Source: Artemisia argyi (lineage: Eukaryota > Streptophyta > Magnoliopsida > Asterales > Asteraceae). From it: a stretch of DNA of 64,000 nucleotides. Below the pieces are notes generated by a model. That model was not told where the DNA came from and did not search any database. It was given only the letters and a program-made list of their open reading frames with translations. Made by a program: the position numbers and the translations under genes. Numbering within the stretch: the stretch's first letter is position 1; each line of letters opens with the position of its first letter. The stretch is from contig CM060693.1 of NCBI GenBank assembly GCA_030686995.1, positions 111,192,228-111,256,227 on the forward strand. Reading direction: 5' to 3'. Shown one piece after another: positions 11,035 to 23,025 of the stretch.

Positions 11035-12490
11035 TGATACGCGGGAATTGCGCCCTCGCAACAGGTTTTACCTATCAAGGGATCTTGAGAAGCTTACAAC
11101 CCCCACCAGGCAGTGTACCTGATCGTTGTAGTATAGTATAGTGACAAGTACCGGGGGATTGATCGTTCAACTCAGGAATAGTGTCGCTAGGATTAGAAAG
11201 CCTACTAAACCACGTATAGAGGTGAGGGATGATTCTTTTTGTATTTTTATATTTTATAGAAAGCAAGTAAAATCTCGGGTTTTGAAGGAGTGGGCAGAAT
11301 TATTTGCTAGCTAACTAACCCAATTAACTACTAATGCAATCAAAATAAAATAAAAGAAATGAAAGTTAAACTATTATACTAATGTGGTGGAAACAATAAT
11401 GAGAAAAGTTGTGTTTACTTGGATTTCATTACTCCCTAGATATCTTTTATCGGTTGATTAGCTTTTTACAATTGCATGGATGACGGGTTATATTCCTTAA
11501 TACTAGTTGTAGGGTCGTGTACAATATTCCCTAACTCTATAAGATCTTACTTCAATCCTATGTTGAGCCGTTAAAAGCTCCTAACATGGGATCATTAAAA
11601 TTCTCTTGTGCATTAAATACAACCAATAATTGAAGTACACCTCCGATCATGTTTCTTAAGACGTTCAAGCAAGTTACCAATGGAAGTCTGCCAGTATTCT
11701 TTAGCCTAACACCGAATACAATCATCCGTAACAATTATAAACAAACAATCAACCAATAATCAACATCTAGGTTTCACTACAACTAAGCAAACACAATTAA
11801 AGCCTAGCCTAACATGTTAAAGAAAGATACACAAAAGATAGAATCAAACAATACATAGACATATTGAATGACTATTGAAGTACTTATCTTTATTCAAACA
11901 TGGAAGAAAGAAGGGTTTGAAACCCCTTCAAGATGCAGGAAATTCGACCTAGGGTTTTTACAAAACTTGTTCCCCAAAAGTTCCACACTATACAATGAAA
12001 AATTGGAAAAAAATATATATAGACTATGCATCCTGACGGCGTCATGTATTAGCCTCTGACGCTGTCAACTCGTCGCCAAGTTGAAATTCGTATTGCCTAG
12101 ATCAACTTCTGACGCCGTCATGTAGAAAAACACTCTGGGCCATCACATGTATTTGGACCCTGATGGCCTTGGTGACGCCGTCAGGCCAATATCAAAGAAA
12201 ACACTCTGGGCCATCACGTTATAAGTTCCACATCCACCTCTTTTACCACTCTTGATGCCGTCACTAGTAAACCTTGACGTCGTCAGGTACTGTTCCAGCA
12301 AGGAATTTTGAGACTTTGCCGTTTTCTTCACTTTTATGCTCAAAAAACGTCCAAAACGCTTCCTTTTCCAGATTTCTCCTCAAAAGTACCTAAAATGACA
12401 AAAGGAACGATTTAGGGCAATAATTGATCAAATAATCTCGAATTCGGGCTTAAATGACCCCTTAAAAGCGGTACACTTTTCGCCTCATCA
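11035..12490 (-). repeat. Complete LTR of element F (its 3' LTR)
   Basis: 1456 bases from TGATACGCGGG to CGCCTCATCA. Positions 11557-12490 pair with 16003-16936 at about 94-95 percent by eye, the two stretches being equal in length. The first 520 bases have no partner because the other LTR is truncated. Confidence 0.85.
12034..12285. promoter_or_regulatory. Cluster of TGACGNCGTCA-type palindromes in the F LTR
   Basis: Six 11-base near-palindromes: 12034 (TGACGGCGTCA), 12057 (TGACGCTGTCA), 12110 and 12173 (TGACGCCGTCA), 12253 (TGATGCCGTCA), 12275 (TGACGTCGTCA). Two more lie in the internal region at 14082 and 14105. TGACG is the core bound by plant TGA-class bZIP factors; whether this cluster is bound is inference. 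Several copies in the right LTR carry changes such as TGACACCGTCA. Confidence 0.5.
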
Positions 12491-12508
12491 AATACTGTTA
12501 CACTTGAG

Positions 12509-12530
12509 ATTTGCTTGCCCTCAAGCAAAT
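12509..12530 (-). other. Athila-type hairpin next to the 3' LTR of F
   Basis: ATTTGCTTG and CAAGCAAAT form a 9-base stem with a 4-base loop. On the minus strand it reads TTGCTTGAGGGCAAGCAA, a motif I recall just upstream of the polypurine tract in Athila elements. The purine tract that should follow is degraded: minus strand reads GTGTAACAGTA before the LTR. Confidence 0.6.
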
Positions 12531-14127
12531 GCGCTTTTATTCTAATCAAAATACAAGTTAGGGGTGATTTAACACTAATATAAAAGTAATTACAACAAAT
12601 AATCGTTCCAATAAAAACCAAAAACAAGAATGGAGGTCATACACTAGCACCTCACAAATAGTGTTTAGATACTAACATCTCTCAGGTGTAATAAAGTATA
12701 TATCACAACTTGCCCAACCATCCAAAATAATACATCATAGGGAATGTACATTCCCCTTACACTTGAATTTTTACATACTTTACGATAAACTACTCTAATG
12801 ACTTGAATCAAGATAATCAAAACACTTGGAGTACTTTTTAAGATTAATGCACATATGGGGGTAATAGTTTGATGTTCTTACCCATTACTCCATAACACAA
12901 GTACTTTACCCATGAGTCCCAATCGTCCCAAAATAATATGTACACGATATGACTCGACTTAGCAACCATGTAATCAATTAGATAATTAACTAAGGGTTTA
13001 AACACGTAACAATAATGCACTAAAGATTGAGTGCATACACGGAAGGCTAAGGAGATTTGTTTGCACATTTGGGTGGGTTGTAACAAATTCTTCCTTTAAG
13101 TAAAATGCTTAAAGTTAGAAATGAAAGGATAGGCTCGGAGGGGTGTACTAGGGGTTTCGTGTACTAAAAATGAGTACAACGCTAAGGTGTGGGAAAAATT
13201 AATTGACTTTACTTGTCAAGTGATATGACTTAAATGGTCAAGTAATTATGATACGGGTTTAAACACAAGGGTGATCCTAATGCCTCTTATCATGTAGTAA
13301 ATCCTACTACACGAATGTACTCTCACTAGCGGTCTCGGGATGCATCACTAACGCAAGTTCTAGAATCTAAATGCTACCGGTACACTCATAAGCACTAATA
13401 ATAAATGCTTTTCCTACCAAATCTAAAGGTGAACCTCACATATTTGGGGGGAAAATTTTTTTGAATGGTACGGTTTTGTGCTAGTCGTACAACTACTATC
13501 CATGAGACGCTTGTTAAGGCTAAAGTTTCACTCCTAAATGTTGTAAAAAAATTTTAAATTTGGCGCTAAAATTACACTAACAAGTATTTCTCTTAGTTTT
13601 ATTACACACCTCTATCGAACAAACAAACTTAAGTGCAATTGCATCCTATAAGGTATCATCATCTACCCTCCCCTTACACTTAGGATGAACATTGTCCCCA
13701 ATGTTCAATTAAAGGATGTAAAAGTAAAGCAGGTAAAAGAATAAAAACAAATACTCCCCTGATTCGTTCGATGTGGATAGTGTGTCAACAAGGTTAGATC
13801 TTCCTCTAAGAAAATGAACGTTGAAAGCTTCCCTTCCAGAAATATAAATCATCTTCTTGTCATATATAACCTGTTAAACCTGAGAAAACAATCAAGGCAA
13901 CCTCGTGTAAAATCGGCGGCAATCTATATATACTAACAAATCCTAGAAAGAAATTTAAGATATAATGCTTGTGGAATGAATGTTTGCAGATTTCCTGGAG
14001 TTTATAAAACTAAAGAATCAACAAAAACTTTAAGACTCCGGTAGAAAAACAAAACTAGCAAAATTTCCAGAATTTTACACGTGACGCCGTCAGGTGTTAA
14101 ACCCTCACGCCGTCAGAAGTGACCTGC
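12531..14127. other. Internal region of F without recognisable gene
   Basis: AT-rich, many stops in all frames. I see no RT or integrase motif on either strand. Near 13680 the text CCCCTTACACTTAGGATGAACATTG resembles a block seen in the 3' regions of elements E and C, which suggests untranslated retroelement sequence. Confidence 0.5.
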
Positions 14128-14135
14128 AGAAATCT

Positions 14136-14302
14136 AATGTTGCAAAAAACGGCCTACTCGGCCTTGTAATCGCCGATTACAGGGTAAACGGCCCTGGAAC
14201 TTGGAGAGATTTACAAGGAAATCGGCCAATTAATCGGCGATTACAAGGTTTAGGGCCGATTAATCGACCGCCTCAGGACCGATTCATGATTTTTGCAACA
14301 TT
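14136..14302. mobile_element. 167-bp hAT-like MITE inside element F
   Basis: A perfect 13-base terminal inverted repeat, AATGTTGCAAAAA at 14136-14148 and TTTTTGCAACATT at 14290-14302. Flanking 8-base repeats AGAAATCT (14128-14135) and GGAAATCT (14303-14310) differ by one base. An 8-base duplication is typical of hAT elements. The interior repeats ATCGGCGATTAC and CGGCC motifs and encodes nothing. The ORF across it is a by-product. Confidence 0.72.
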
Positions 14303-14757
14303 GGAAATCTTTATGTTAAGTTTCTGGAAAATTTCTGGAAAAACTTATGTCCTATTTCCTGGAAAATCCTGAAAAACATCATTATGACTTGATACAAGCA
14401 TTTGACTCAAACAAATACTAATATACATGTTCATTTAATATTGTGGCGAATCATGATCATTTTCGTTCTTATAAACAAATTTGGGTTTCCATTACACTTA
14501 ACTTTTGCAAAATACCTTTATATGAAGTTAAGACGAAGTTAAACAACAAAATAAAGCATTTTCACAATTTAGTTTGAAACATGATCTACCAACAATAAAA
14601 ATAAGACATGCATATGGAAACAAATAAAATCAAATAAATAAAAACACACAAAACATGGGTTGCCTCCCAAGAAGCGCTTTTCTTTATTTACGAGTCTTGT
14701 AGCTAGACTCAAGGTCATGGGCTATCATATATGTGTGAGCTCCTCGTCGAGGACATC

Positions 14758-16002
14758 TTAGGGATCAAACTTAGGTTTCAATTTCCTATCGGTTTTCTTG
14801 GTACGGTATGACTTCTCAAACTTTTCTCCATCCGGATCATATAAAATCATCTTCATATGCCATAATCTGTCACCTTCCTTAGGTGACTTGTCCCAATTCC
14901 ATTTACACTTATCCCCTTCCCTTTTCCACTTGTTCATCTCTAGGTTGATAGGCATTACGCTTAAGAACTCAATCATTTTACTAGAGACTAGGGGATCCTC
15001 AAAAGGGTTTAGTTCCTCATCTCTAGCTATGAGTTGTTTCACCGAATGTGTCTTATCAATGAAATCTTTTTCTAGATAGAATGGGCGTTGAGGTCCTATA
15101 AAGTTCCTTTCTATCTAAGGTCCATATCTAGATGGTCTCCTATTCATCTCTACCCAATGTGGTGTCGGTTCGTCCTCACAATCGTAGCTATGCTTCTTAA
15201 CATCATAACCCAACCAAGTCTCACCATCTCCTACCGCTATCTTAGACTCCTTACAATCTATCATGGCACTAGCGGTTGCTAAAAATCCTCTTCCTACTAA
15301 CAATGGGCATGTAGTATCACTAACCATATCTAGGACGTGAAAATCTGCTAAGATAGTCAATCTTCCTACGTGAACTATTACATCCTTGAACATTTCGACC
15401 GGGTGGGCAATACTTCCATCCGCTAGACCAATTATTACTTCCGTCTCCTCTAACTTTCCTATCTTAAGAGAGGTGAAAAGGGATAAGGGAATCAAGTTGA
15501 GGCTTGATCCTAAGTCGGCTAGTGGGTCGAAAGCTTCGGATTTTCCTATCTTACAAGGCAAAACAAATATACCCGGATCATCAAGCTTCTTAGGCAACTT
15601 GTTTTGAATGAAGGCGGTCCCATTTTTACCTAATTTAAGTTTCTCATATTTTTATAGGAGGGTACTATAGTAGGGGACACGGGCTAAGACATCAATGACG
15701 GGGCGTTCAAGGTGGACCTCCTTGAATTCATCGTCAAGGTCTTATGTAGGAGGTGTTTCAACTATGTTATTGACCGGTTTAATATCGGATGTTTTATTCA
15801 ATTGGTCCTTTTGAAGAATTTGGGTTTGCTTGAAACACGTGCTCATTGCTTTGACTGAAAAGTTTTGTGGACAAGAAGTAGGTGATGAAACCGATGATAT
15901 GGCATTAACGTTTAGTTTCAGGTTCTTGACCGTGTCGCTTGGGAGTGCTCCCATTTCTCGGTCATTAAGAACTTTCAACAATGTGTCAATTTTATTGGTC
16001 AC
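14758..16002 (-). pseudogene. gag tail and retropepsin of element F
   Basis: One minus-strand frame read from 16002 downward with stops near 15740, 15650 and 15115. The first part holds a gag tail (LPSDTVKNLKLNVNAIS, near 15930). The second is the protease: ADLGSSLNLIPLS near 15500, with the catalytic D-L-G form seen in the Athila group, then ILADFHVLDM and LLVGRGFLATASAMID near 15280-15370. The third part (14758-15042) continues past the protease with a Trp-rich, charged segment of no known role. The capsid portion of gag is absent because the sequence joins directly to a truncated LTR at 16003. The protease would cut the gag polyprotein. Confidence 0.75.
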
Positions 16003-16936
16003 TCCTATGTCGAGCCGTTAAAAGCTCCTAACCTGGGATCATTAAAATTCTCTTATGCATTAAATACAACAAAAAATCATAGTACACCTCCGATCATGTT
16101 TCTTAAGACGTTCAAGCAAGTTACCAATGGAAGTCTGCCAGTTTTCTTAAGCCTAACATCGAATACAATCATCCGAAACAATTATAAACAAACAATCAAC
16201 CAATAATCAACATCTAGGTTTCACTACAACTAAGCAAACACAATAAAAGCCTAGCCTAACATGTTAAAAGAAAGATACACAAAAGATAGAATCAAACAAG
16301 ACATAGACATATTGAATGACTATTGAAGTACTTATCTTTATTCAAACATAAAAGAAAGAAGGGTTTGAAACCCCTTCAAGATGCAGGAAATTTAACCTAG
16401 GGTTTTTACAAAACTTGTTCCCCAAAAGTTCCACACTATACAAAGAAAAATTAGAAAAATATATATAGACTATGCATCCTGACGGCGTCATGTATTAGCC
16501 TCTGACGCCGTCAACTCGCCGCCAAGTTGAAATTCGTATTGCCTAGATCCACTTCTGACACCGTCATGTAGAAAAACACTCTGGGCCGTTACTTGTATTT
16601 GGACCCTGACAGCCTTGGTGACGCTGTCAGGCCAATATCAAAGAAAACACTCTGGGCTGTCACGTTATAAGTTCCACATCCACCTGTTTTGCCACTCTTG
16701 ACACCGTCACTAGTAAACCTTGACGTTGTCAAGTACTGTTCCAGCAAGGAATTTTGAGACTTTGCCGTTTTCTTCACTTTTATGCTCCAAAAACGTTCAA
16801 AATGCTTCTTTTTCCAGATTTCTTCTCAAAAGTACCTAAAATGACAAAAGGAACGATTTAGGGCAATAGTTGATCAAATAATCTTGAATTCGGGCTTAAA
16901 TGATCCCTTAAAAGCGGTACACTTTTCGCCTCATCA
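16003..16936 (-). repeat. Truncated LTR of element F (its 5' LTR)
   Basis: It matches 11557-12490 of the complete LTR and ends CGCCTCATCA followed by the CCCAA duplication. About 520 bases at the inner end are missing together with the PBS and the start of gag, so one deletion probably took all of these. Confidence 0.85.
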
Positions 16937-17548
16937 CCCAACACCTTTTCTCTTTTCTTTCTTTCTAGGACCGATCACAAGCCCAATTTCCATTCTTTTT
17001 TTCTTTTCTCTTTGGGCCAAACAACAAGCCCATGATGGCTTTTGTTTTTTCTTTTGAACCACTGCCGAGACCAAACCAACGCACCTTAGTCATTTCTTTT
17101 GCAACTTATACGAATATAACAAGATTACATTCCTTGTCTCCCAAAACTCGACACCACCACTTTTTTTTCTTCTTTGTATGTAAAGATCACAAAGAACCAA
17201 CACAAAGCCACCCTATTTTCCTAAGCTAAAAACAGAAACAAATATTTAGTCCTAAGCTTGGTACAAAAAGATTATGAACCATTGGATCTTATGTTTCTTA
17301 ATCCCCAACCAAGGTCACATGAAACCTTCATCTCCTTTTAAATATTGTTATAGTACAACAAACTTTTGTAAACCTTTTCAACCTATGCATAAACTAATCA
17401 AAAGCCTCATGATAGCTACCAAGACTTCCTCAGATCGACAAGACTAAACCATGAAGCACTAGACATACTTGTTACTACTCGATTGACACCTCAAAACCAT
17501 GTACAACAAGCTCACATGTTAGCACCTAATCACCCTTATCCTTTCTAC

Positions 17549-17556
17549 TATAAATA
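17549..17556 (+). promoter_or_regulatory. Possible LTR TATA box (TATAAATA)
   Basis: TATAAATA lies in CTACTATAAATAC, followed by a C/T-rich initiator-like stretch. It is in the expected part of the LTR and orientation for element A. Confidence 0.4.
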
Positions 17557-18792
17557 CATTTACTATTTACTCCACTCCTCACCAACTCTCAAAAAAACTA
17601 CCAAACAATCTCTACTCTCTTTTCTTTACACATTGTCGAGAAACAAGGAAACCACACAAGAGATTTGGGTTACTTTCTAAGACTTTGGGTTGATATTGAA
17701 ACGTGGGGTTATTGTTTTGCATAAGGGTTGCAAGTCATGTTCGTTGTTCCTCTCATATCATTTTCTCATTCGAACCTCTTCACCACCCTTGAGGTGTTGT
17801 AAGTTTACTAGACCATGTTACTTTCTTTCATCATTTACTTTCTTGTTGCATTCATACACGACACCACGTATTGAATTACACACTTGAAAACATAATATTT
17901 TTAACACAAAATAACACACGCGACACCCCCTAGAAACCCTTCGTTTTCTTTTCATTTTTACGTACAACGTATATATATATTTTTCGTCAACTCAATTCTT
18001 CGAACCAAACTAATACAAGATCGACAAACATGCAAGGATCTTAACGTTTAACGCTAGCTAGTATCGACCTAAACCTAAGCTTAGTCGAGCACCACTTCTA
18101 ATATTTTCAAAACTAAAACATGACTTGGGCTTGAACTTGGGCTAACGAGCCCATGGCTATTTTCCTAGTACAAAAATTCGTGAAACAGAAAAACATAAGA
18201 ACTCAAAACGTTTTTGTTTTAAAAACCGTATTTTGTAACTTTTCATAAGCTAACACAATAACTTTTATAAATATAAAAGTTAATTTTTTCAAAACTTAAC
18301 TTTGGACTACTTTTGCAAAATATATCATTAAGGGATTAAAAGTGCCAAAACTTGGAAGCTTTCGGCCTAAATATGAAGCAGTAAATTTTTAATAAATGAC
18401 AAGGGTATAAACTGCCATTTTGAGAAAGATAAGTGTAAAAGTGTAAAAGTACCATTATGGACTAAAACTGTAATTATTTTTTACATAAGGGTTAAAGTGT
18501 AACTTTTGACATACTTGAAGGTTTTATTTGCCATAAACCTAATAACTTTTAATCACTAAACCATTTTACTTAATATATTCCTTTTACAAAATATACTAAT
18601 ATAAACTTATAAACTATTAACTAAAAATATTTAAATTAAATATTTTTACATATATAGTACGATAATGTTATACGTAAAATAATACTTAACATTATAAATT
18701 ACTTTTGAACTTGAGACATATTAAAACGAGTAATCCGACGTCACTTCATTTGAAGATACCACATTCGTCGTTTACGCATCGAGATCTTTGAA

Positions 18793-18902
<110 letters not shown>

Positions 18903-19790
18903 TAATTTAGGTCGCGGGTCAGGAGTTATTCACTACTATTCATAACCAATTATAGTTCTCATTTGAGTACTAGTTGAATTCTACATTACCGAGGTGAGTT
19001 CATAGTCCCACTTTTTATACTGTTTTCTAAACCCCGTGGGCAGATACATGCGATAAACCAAACACAAGTAATTTTTAGTATGCGATTATTTGCCTGATAT
19101 TGCCTAAGTTACATATGCTGAAAGTCCCTCTTTCATGAACCTTAATCACTTGCGAGTGAGCGCGAATTATAGTTAATAGATCTATTGGGACCGGCAACCC
19201 ACCTAAGGCAATTCAGATTGTTGTCAGGAGGTGAGCTATATCGTACTTTTGGGGAATCTAGCATAGTTTCCTTGAGGGCACCTTTTCAACTACATCCTTC
19301 GTGGTATAGGTGATTACATACATGACTGTCAAGGCTTGCGTTTCGTGAAACCTTAGGAGCAATATCAATATGTATAGATTAATTTTTATGCATATCTATT
19401 ACTGTACTATTCCGCGAACACGTTGTTTTCAAACTGTTATCTTGTGTTCAAACTACTACATAACTTAAACTACTATGGATTCACTCAACCTTTGTGTTGA
19501 CATTTTTAGCATGTTTATCTCAGGGAATTAGCGGCATGATGGCACGGAGCTGGCAAAAGGGCACGGGACCTCCCTTTTACATTAAATAACTTATCATTCA
19601 TTTCAAACTCACTAACTCTTTTGAAAGCATTCTCTTTACGAAAATGTTTTGTACTCTGAATATTTGAGTTTTCATTGAAAGATATAAACTCTATATTTTG
19701 AACTATGTTTCTATGAGTTTGACTGTGATTCAATTACGTAATTACCCCGATTAAGTATTCCACTGTGTTCTAAAATTTTCGGGTGTTACA

Positions 19791-20507
19791 TTACACCAGA
19801 TCATAAATTGATCAATCCTCCTACTCCCTCATTGACTTATTGACCATACCTGGTTAACTGGTTGATTTGGGTCGAGTCAGGGGGATATATGGACATTGAT
19901 TGGTAGGCACATGTCCTTGAGAGATGACCTGATAGATCTCGTTGAGTAGGTCGGAGATCTTCAGAGGGGATTCCTTACACCTCTAGATGATGACTGAGCC
20001 CTTTGGCTCAAGGTCAGTGATCTGGAGAGAGAGGTCTCTAATCTGAAGAGTGATCGTGATACCCATCATGTTGAGATAGCTTTGGTGTGGAGAGAGGTCC
20101 AGAGCTTTCAAAAATCAGTGAGTGGCGCCTGTAAAGATCGTGGCTAGATATAGTTAGGTTCATGGTGATTGTACTATCTCTAAACTGAGGAGTCCTCGGT
20201 TAGGGATACTAGTTATATTGTACTATATTAGTTATCTTCTTTTATCCTTGTTATTAGAATCGTCTGTGACAATTTTCTATCTTTTCATGCTTATTGTACT
20301 TCAAAAACTATGTATTGACAGTTATGGTTAATAGAAGTGCATCCTTTAATTATCTATTTAGAGCTTGCGTGTTATTGATACGAACTTGAGTGCATTCTTG
20401 TTGTTGTGATTGGTATTCGTGCGGTTCTTATCCCTCTTGTTATCGTTCTCAGATAATGATGTATGTTGTTGGAAACTCATGGGACTCTTATGTTATGAAT
20501 CAGATCA
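19791..20507 (+). other. Leader-like region upstream of element B gag
   Basis: Follows the LTR end at 19790 without any PBS. One frame near 19910-20140 gives a decayed charged segment (for example KVSDLEREVSNLKSDRD) with stops, possibly an old coiled-coil leader peptide. Similarity to the B' copy starts only near 20453. Confidence 0.4.
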
Positions 20508-21139
20508 ATGGCTCCTAGGCTAAACCCACTCAGGACTACCCGACCAGGGCCTGCAGTGATCAACACCGGTCGTCGAGGTCGACGATCGACACGAACTACC
20601 GGACCTCAGCACACTAACCACCAGGATACCAATCACCACACTACTGAAAACCCAAACGTCAACGAGCAAGGTGATATTGGTCACCCTCCATCCAACACTC
20701 CTACCGTGTATCAAGCTATGATCAATCAACTCATGAATCAGCGTGTTGCTGAGCTGCTAGCTGAGTCAAAACACTCTAACACTTATGCTGGAACACTTCC
20801 ACCTAACCGAACTCGCGGTTGTACCTACAAAGAGTTTTGGTTCTTTGTACCCATTGAATTTGGAGGATCCGAAGGGGTAGTTTAGTTGACGAGATGGATG
20901 GAGAGAAGAAGGGTTATGAGGGGAACAAACCATTGTGTGATAGTTGTCAAAAGCATCACCTTGGACGGTGCAATATAGTGTGTAGAAACTGTTCAAAGGT
21001 TGGGCACATAGCTAGAGACTGTAGGTCCCGTCCACTTGGAGTGGCTCAAATGAATCAGGGATATGACTGGAAGGCAAATGCCACCTGTTTTGGTTTTGGG
21101 AAGAAGGGACACTACAAAACTGAGTGCCGAGAGCCATGA
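20508..21139 (+). pseudogene. gag of element B lacking the capsid region
   Basis: Starts MAPRLNPLRTTRPGPAV and runs to GCTYKEFWFFVPIEFGG and a TAG at 20883-20885. After the stop, LTRWM leads within a few codons and a frame change straight to the nucleocapsid. That has CQKHHLGRCNIVCRNCSKVG followed by GHIARDC, and a second knuckle with Phe in place of one Cys (CFGFGKKGHYKTEC). The capsid block that element A has between LARW and its knuckles is missing, so about 170 residues are deleted. The same deletion occurs in B', so it predates the second copy. Confidence 0.8.
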
Positions 21140-21329
21140 AACAGGGGAAATACTGGGAATGGAGGAAACAATGGGAACCGAGGTGCGGGAAGTAACGGGC
21201 ATAACCAGGGAAATCGAGGAATAGAGGAAACCAAGGCACTAGGAATCAGCAGGTAGATGTGGGGGCAGATCAAGGTAGAGTGTATGCCATTTGGAAAGAG
21301 ATAAAGGAGGACCCGAACATCGTCACTAG

Positions 21330-21690
21330 TACGTTCCTCCTCAATAATCGTTATGCTTCATACTGTTTGATACTGGTGCCGATAGGAGTTTCGTGTCCAC
21401 TACATTTATGCCCTTACTTGAAATTCCCCTGACACCCTTAAGAATCAGTTATGATGTAGAGTTAGCCTATGGAAATATTGAAAGGATAAGCACTATCGTT
21501 CGTGGCTGCACGTTGAATTTCTTGAACCATCCTTTCAACATAGATCTCTTACCCTTGACACTAGGTAGTCTCGACGTCATTATCGGCTTGGATTGGTTGT
21601 CTAGGTATCGTGCTAATATTATTTGCGATGACAAGATCATTTGTGTGCCTTATGGTAGTGAGATCCTGAGCATACAAGAAGATTGAAGTG
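21330..21690 (+). pseudogene. Aspartic protease of element B
   Basis: The active site FDTGADRSFVSTTFM lies near 21367-21410, after a frameshift from the upstream TFLLNNRYAS. The core continues through NIDLLPLTLGSLDVIIGLDWLSRYRANIIC to a TGA at 21684-21686. Length and order fit a Tekay retropepsin. Confidence 0.8.
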
Positions 21691-21839
21691 ACCGTGGAGG
21701 TCCCTCCGGGTTGAATGTCATCTCTTGCACTAAAGCGCAGAAGTTAATAGAAAAAAATGTTACCTTTTCTTAGCACAAATCTCCGAGAAGAAGGATAAGG
21801 AGAAATAAGAGAAACGAATGGAAGATGTACTCATCATTT

Positions 21840-23025
21840 AGGAATTTCTGGATGTTTTCCTAGATGCTTACCGGGAATCCCATCTATTAGACAAGTAGAA
21901 TTCCAGATCGAGTTGATGCCTAGCGCTAAAGCTGTAGCCCGAGCACCATATCGACTCGCTCCTACTGAATTGGAAGAATTGACGAAACAGTTGACAGAGT
22001 TGTTAGAGAAGGGATTCATACGGCCGAGTTCCTCACTATAGGGATCCCCAGTATTGTTTGTGAAGAAGAAGAACGGATCTTTTTGCATGTTCATCGACTA
22101 TTGAGATTTGAATACGTTGACGATGAAGAATAGATACCCTCTACCTAGGATCGACGATCTCTTTGATCAGCTCTAAGGATCGAGCATCTACTCAAAGATC
22201 GATTTGAGATCGGGTTATCACCAACTCAGAGTTCGGGAAGAAGACATCCGAAAGACAGCATTTAGGACTCGTTATGGGCACTATGAATCCCAAGTGATGC
22301 CATTTGGATTAACCAATGTGCCAGCGGTGTACACCTCATGAACCGAGTGTGTAAACCCTATTCGGATAAGTTATTGATTGTATTCATAGACGACATCATA
22401 ATCTACTCGAAGAGTAAGGAGGAGCACGTGGAACACCTAAGACTCTTCTTGGAATTACTAAGACAGGAAAAACCGTATGCCAAATTCTCTAAGTGTGAAA
22501 TTTGGATTCAAACCGTACAGTTCAAGGAGTTTACGTGGATCCCGCAGAGATGGAGTCCATCAAGGAATGGGCCACTCCTAAAACCCCATCAGAGATTCAT
22601 CAATTCTTAGGTCTATCAGGCTATTATCTAAGCTTTATCAAGGGATTGTCTAAAATAGCCAAGTCACTAACTAAGTTGACTTAAAAGAACGTCATCTACG
22701 AATGGGAAGAAAAAGAAGAGGAAGCATTTCAACTGCTGAAGGAGAAGTTGTGTAGTGCACCTATTTTAGCCATGCCCGAAGGTAGCGAAGACTTCGTCGT
22801 ATACTACAATGCTTCGCATAAAGGTTTGGGAGCTGCCTTCATGCAACGGGAGAAGGTGATAGCGCATGCCTCTAGACAACTCACGAAGCACGAGAAGAAC
22901 TACACTACTCATGATCTACAATTAGGTGTCGTACGTAGTGTTTGCCTTAAGGATATGGAGACATTATCTGTATGGTACGAAGTGTGTGGTATATACCGAC
23001 CATAAGAGTTTGCAACACATCTTGA
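21840..23025 (+). pseudogene. RT and partial RNase H of element B
   Basis: Shows [58 protein letters not shown] and the catalytic FIDD in LLIVFIDDIIIYSK near 22370-22410. Stops interrupt it near 22039 and at several later points, and a small deletion removes part of the region before NRVCKPYSDK. RNase H starts [19 protein letters not shown]; the catalytic Asp of the usual YCDAS is Asn. The reading ends at HKSLQHIL near 23022. Confidence 0.83.

Larger units (their letters stand above)
11035..16936 (-). mobile_element. Element F: Athila-like LTR element, partly deleted
   Basis: Flanked by CCCAA at 11030-11034 and 16937-16941, with TGAT and ATCA termini. The left LTR is complete (11035-12490). 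The right LTR keeps only 934 bases. Coding remnants read on the minus strand: gag tail, then retropepsin. No RT, RNase H or integrase is visible, so F is non-autonomous or has lost pol. The protease type (ADLGSSLNLIPLS and LVGRGFLATASAMID) and the GAGGGCAAGCAA hairpin before the 3' LTR fit the Athila group. A MITE lies inside it. Confidence 0.8.
19791..23025 (+). mobile_element. Element B: Tekay-type internal region, gag to RNase H, truncated
   Basis: Plus-strand chromovirus relic with gag, protease, RT and part of RNase H; integrase and LTRs are missing. It breaks off at 23025 within HKSLQHIL, and AT-rich non-element sequence follows. A close copy (B') of its left part lies at 24353-25643. 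Boundaries on the left are uncertain. Confidence 0.7.

Noticed and set aside
14094..14372. 92-codon ORF across the MITE
   Set aside because: The MITE and flanking palindromes explain it.
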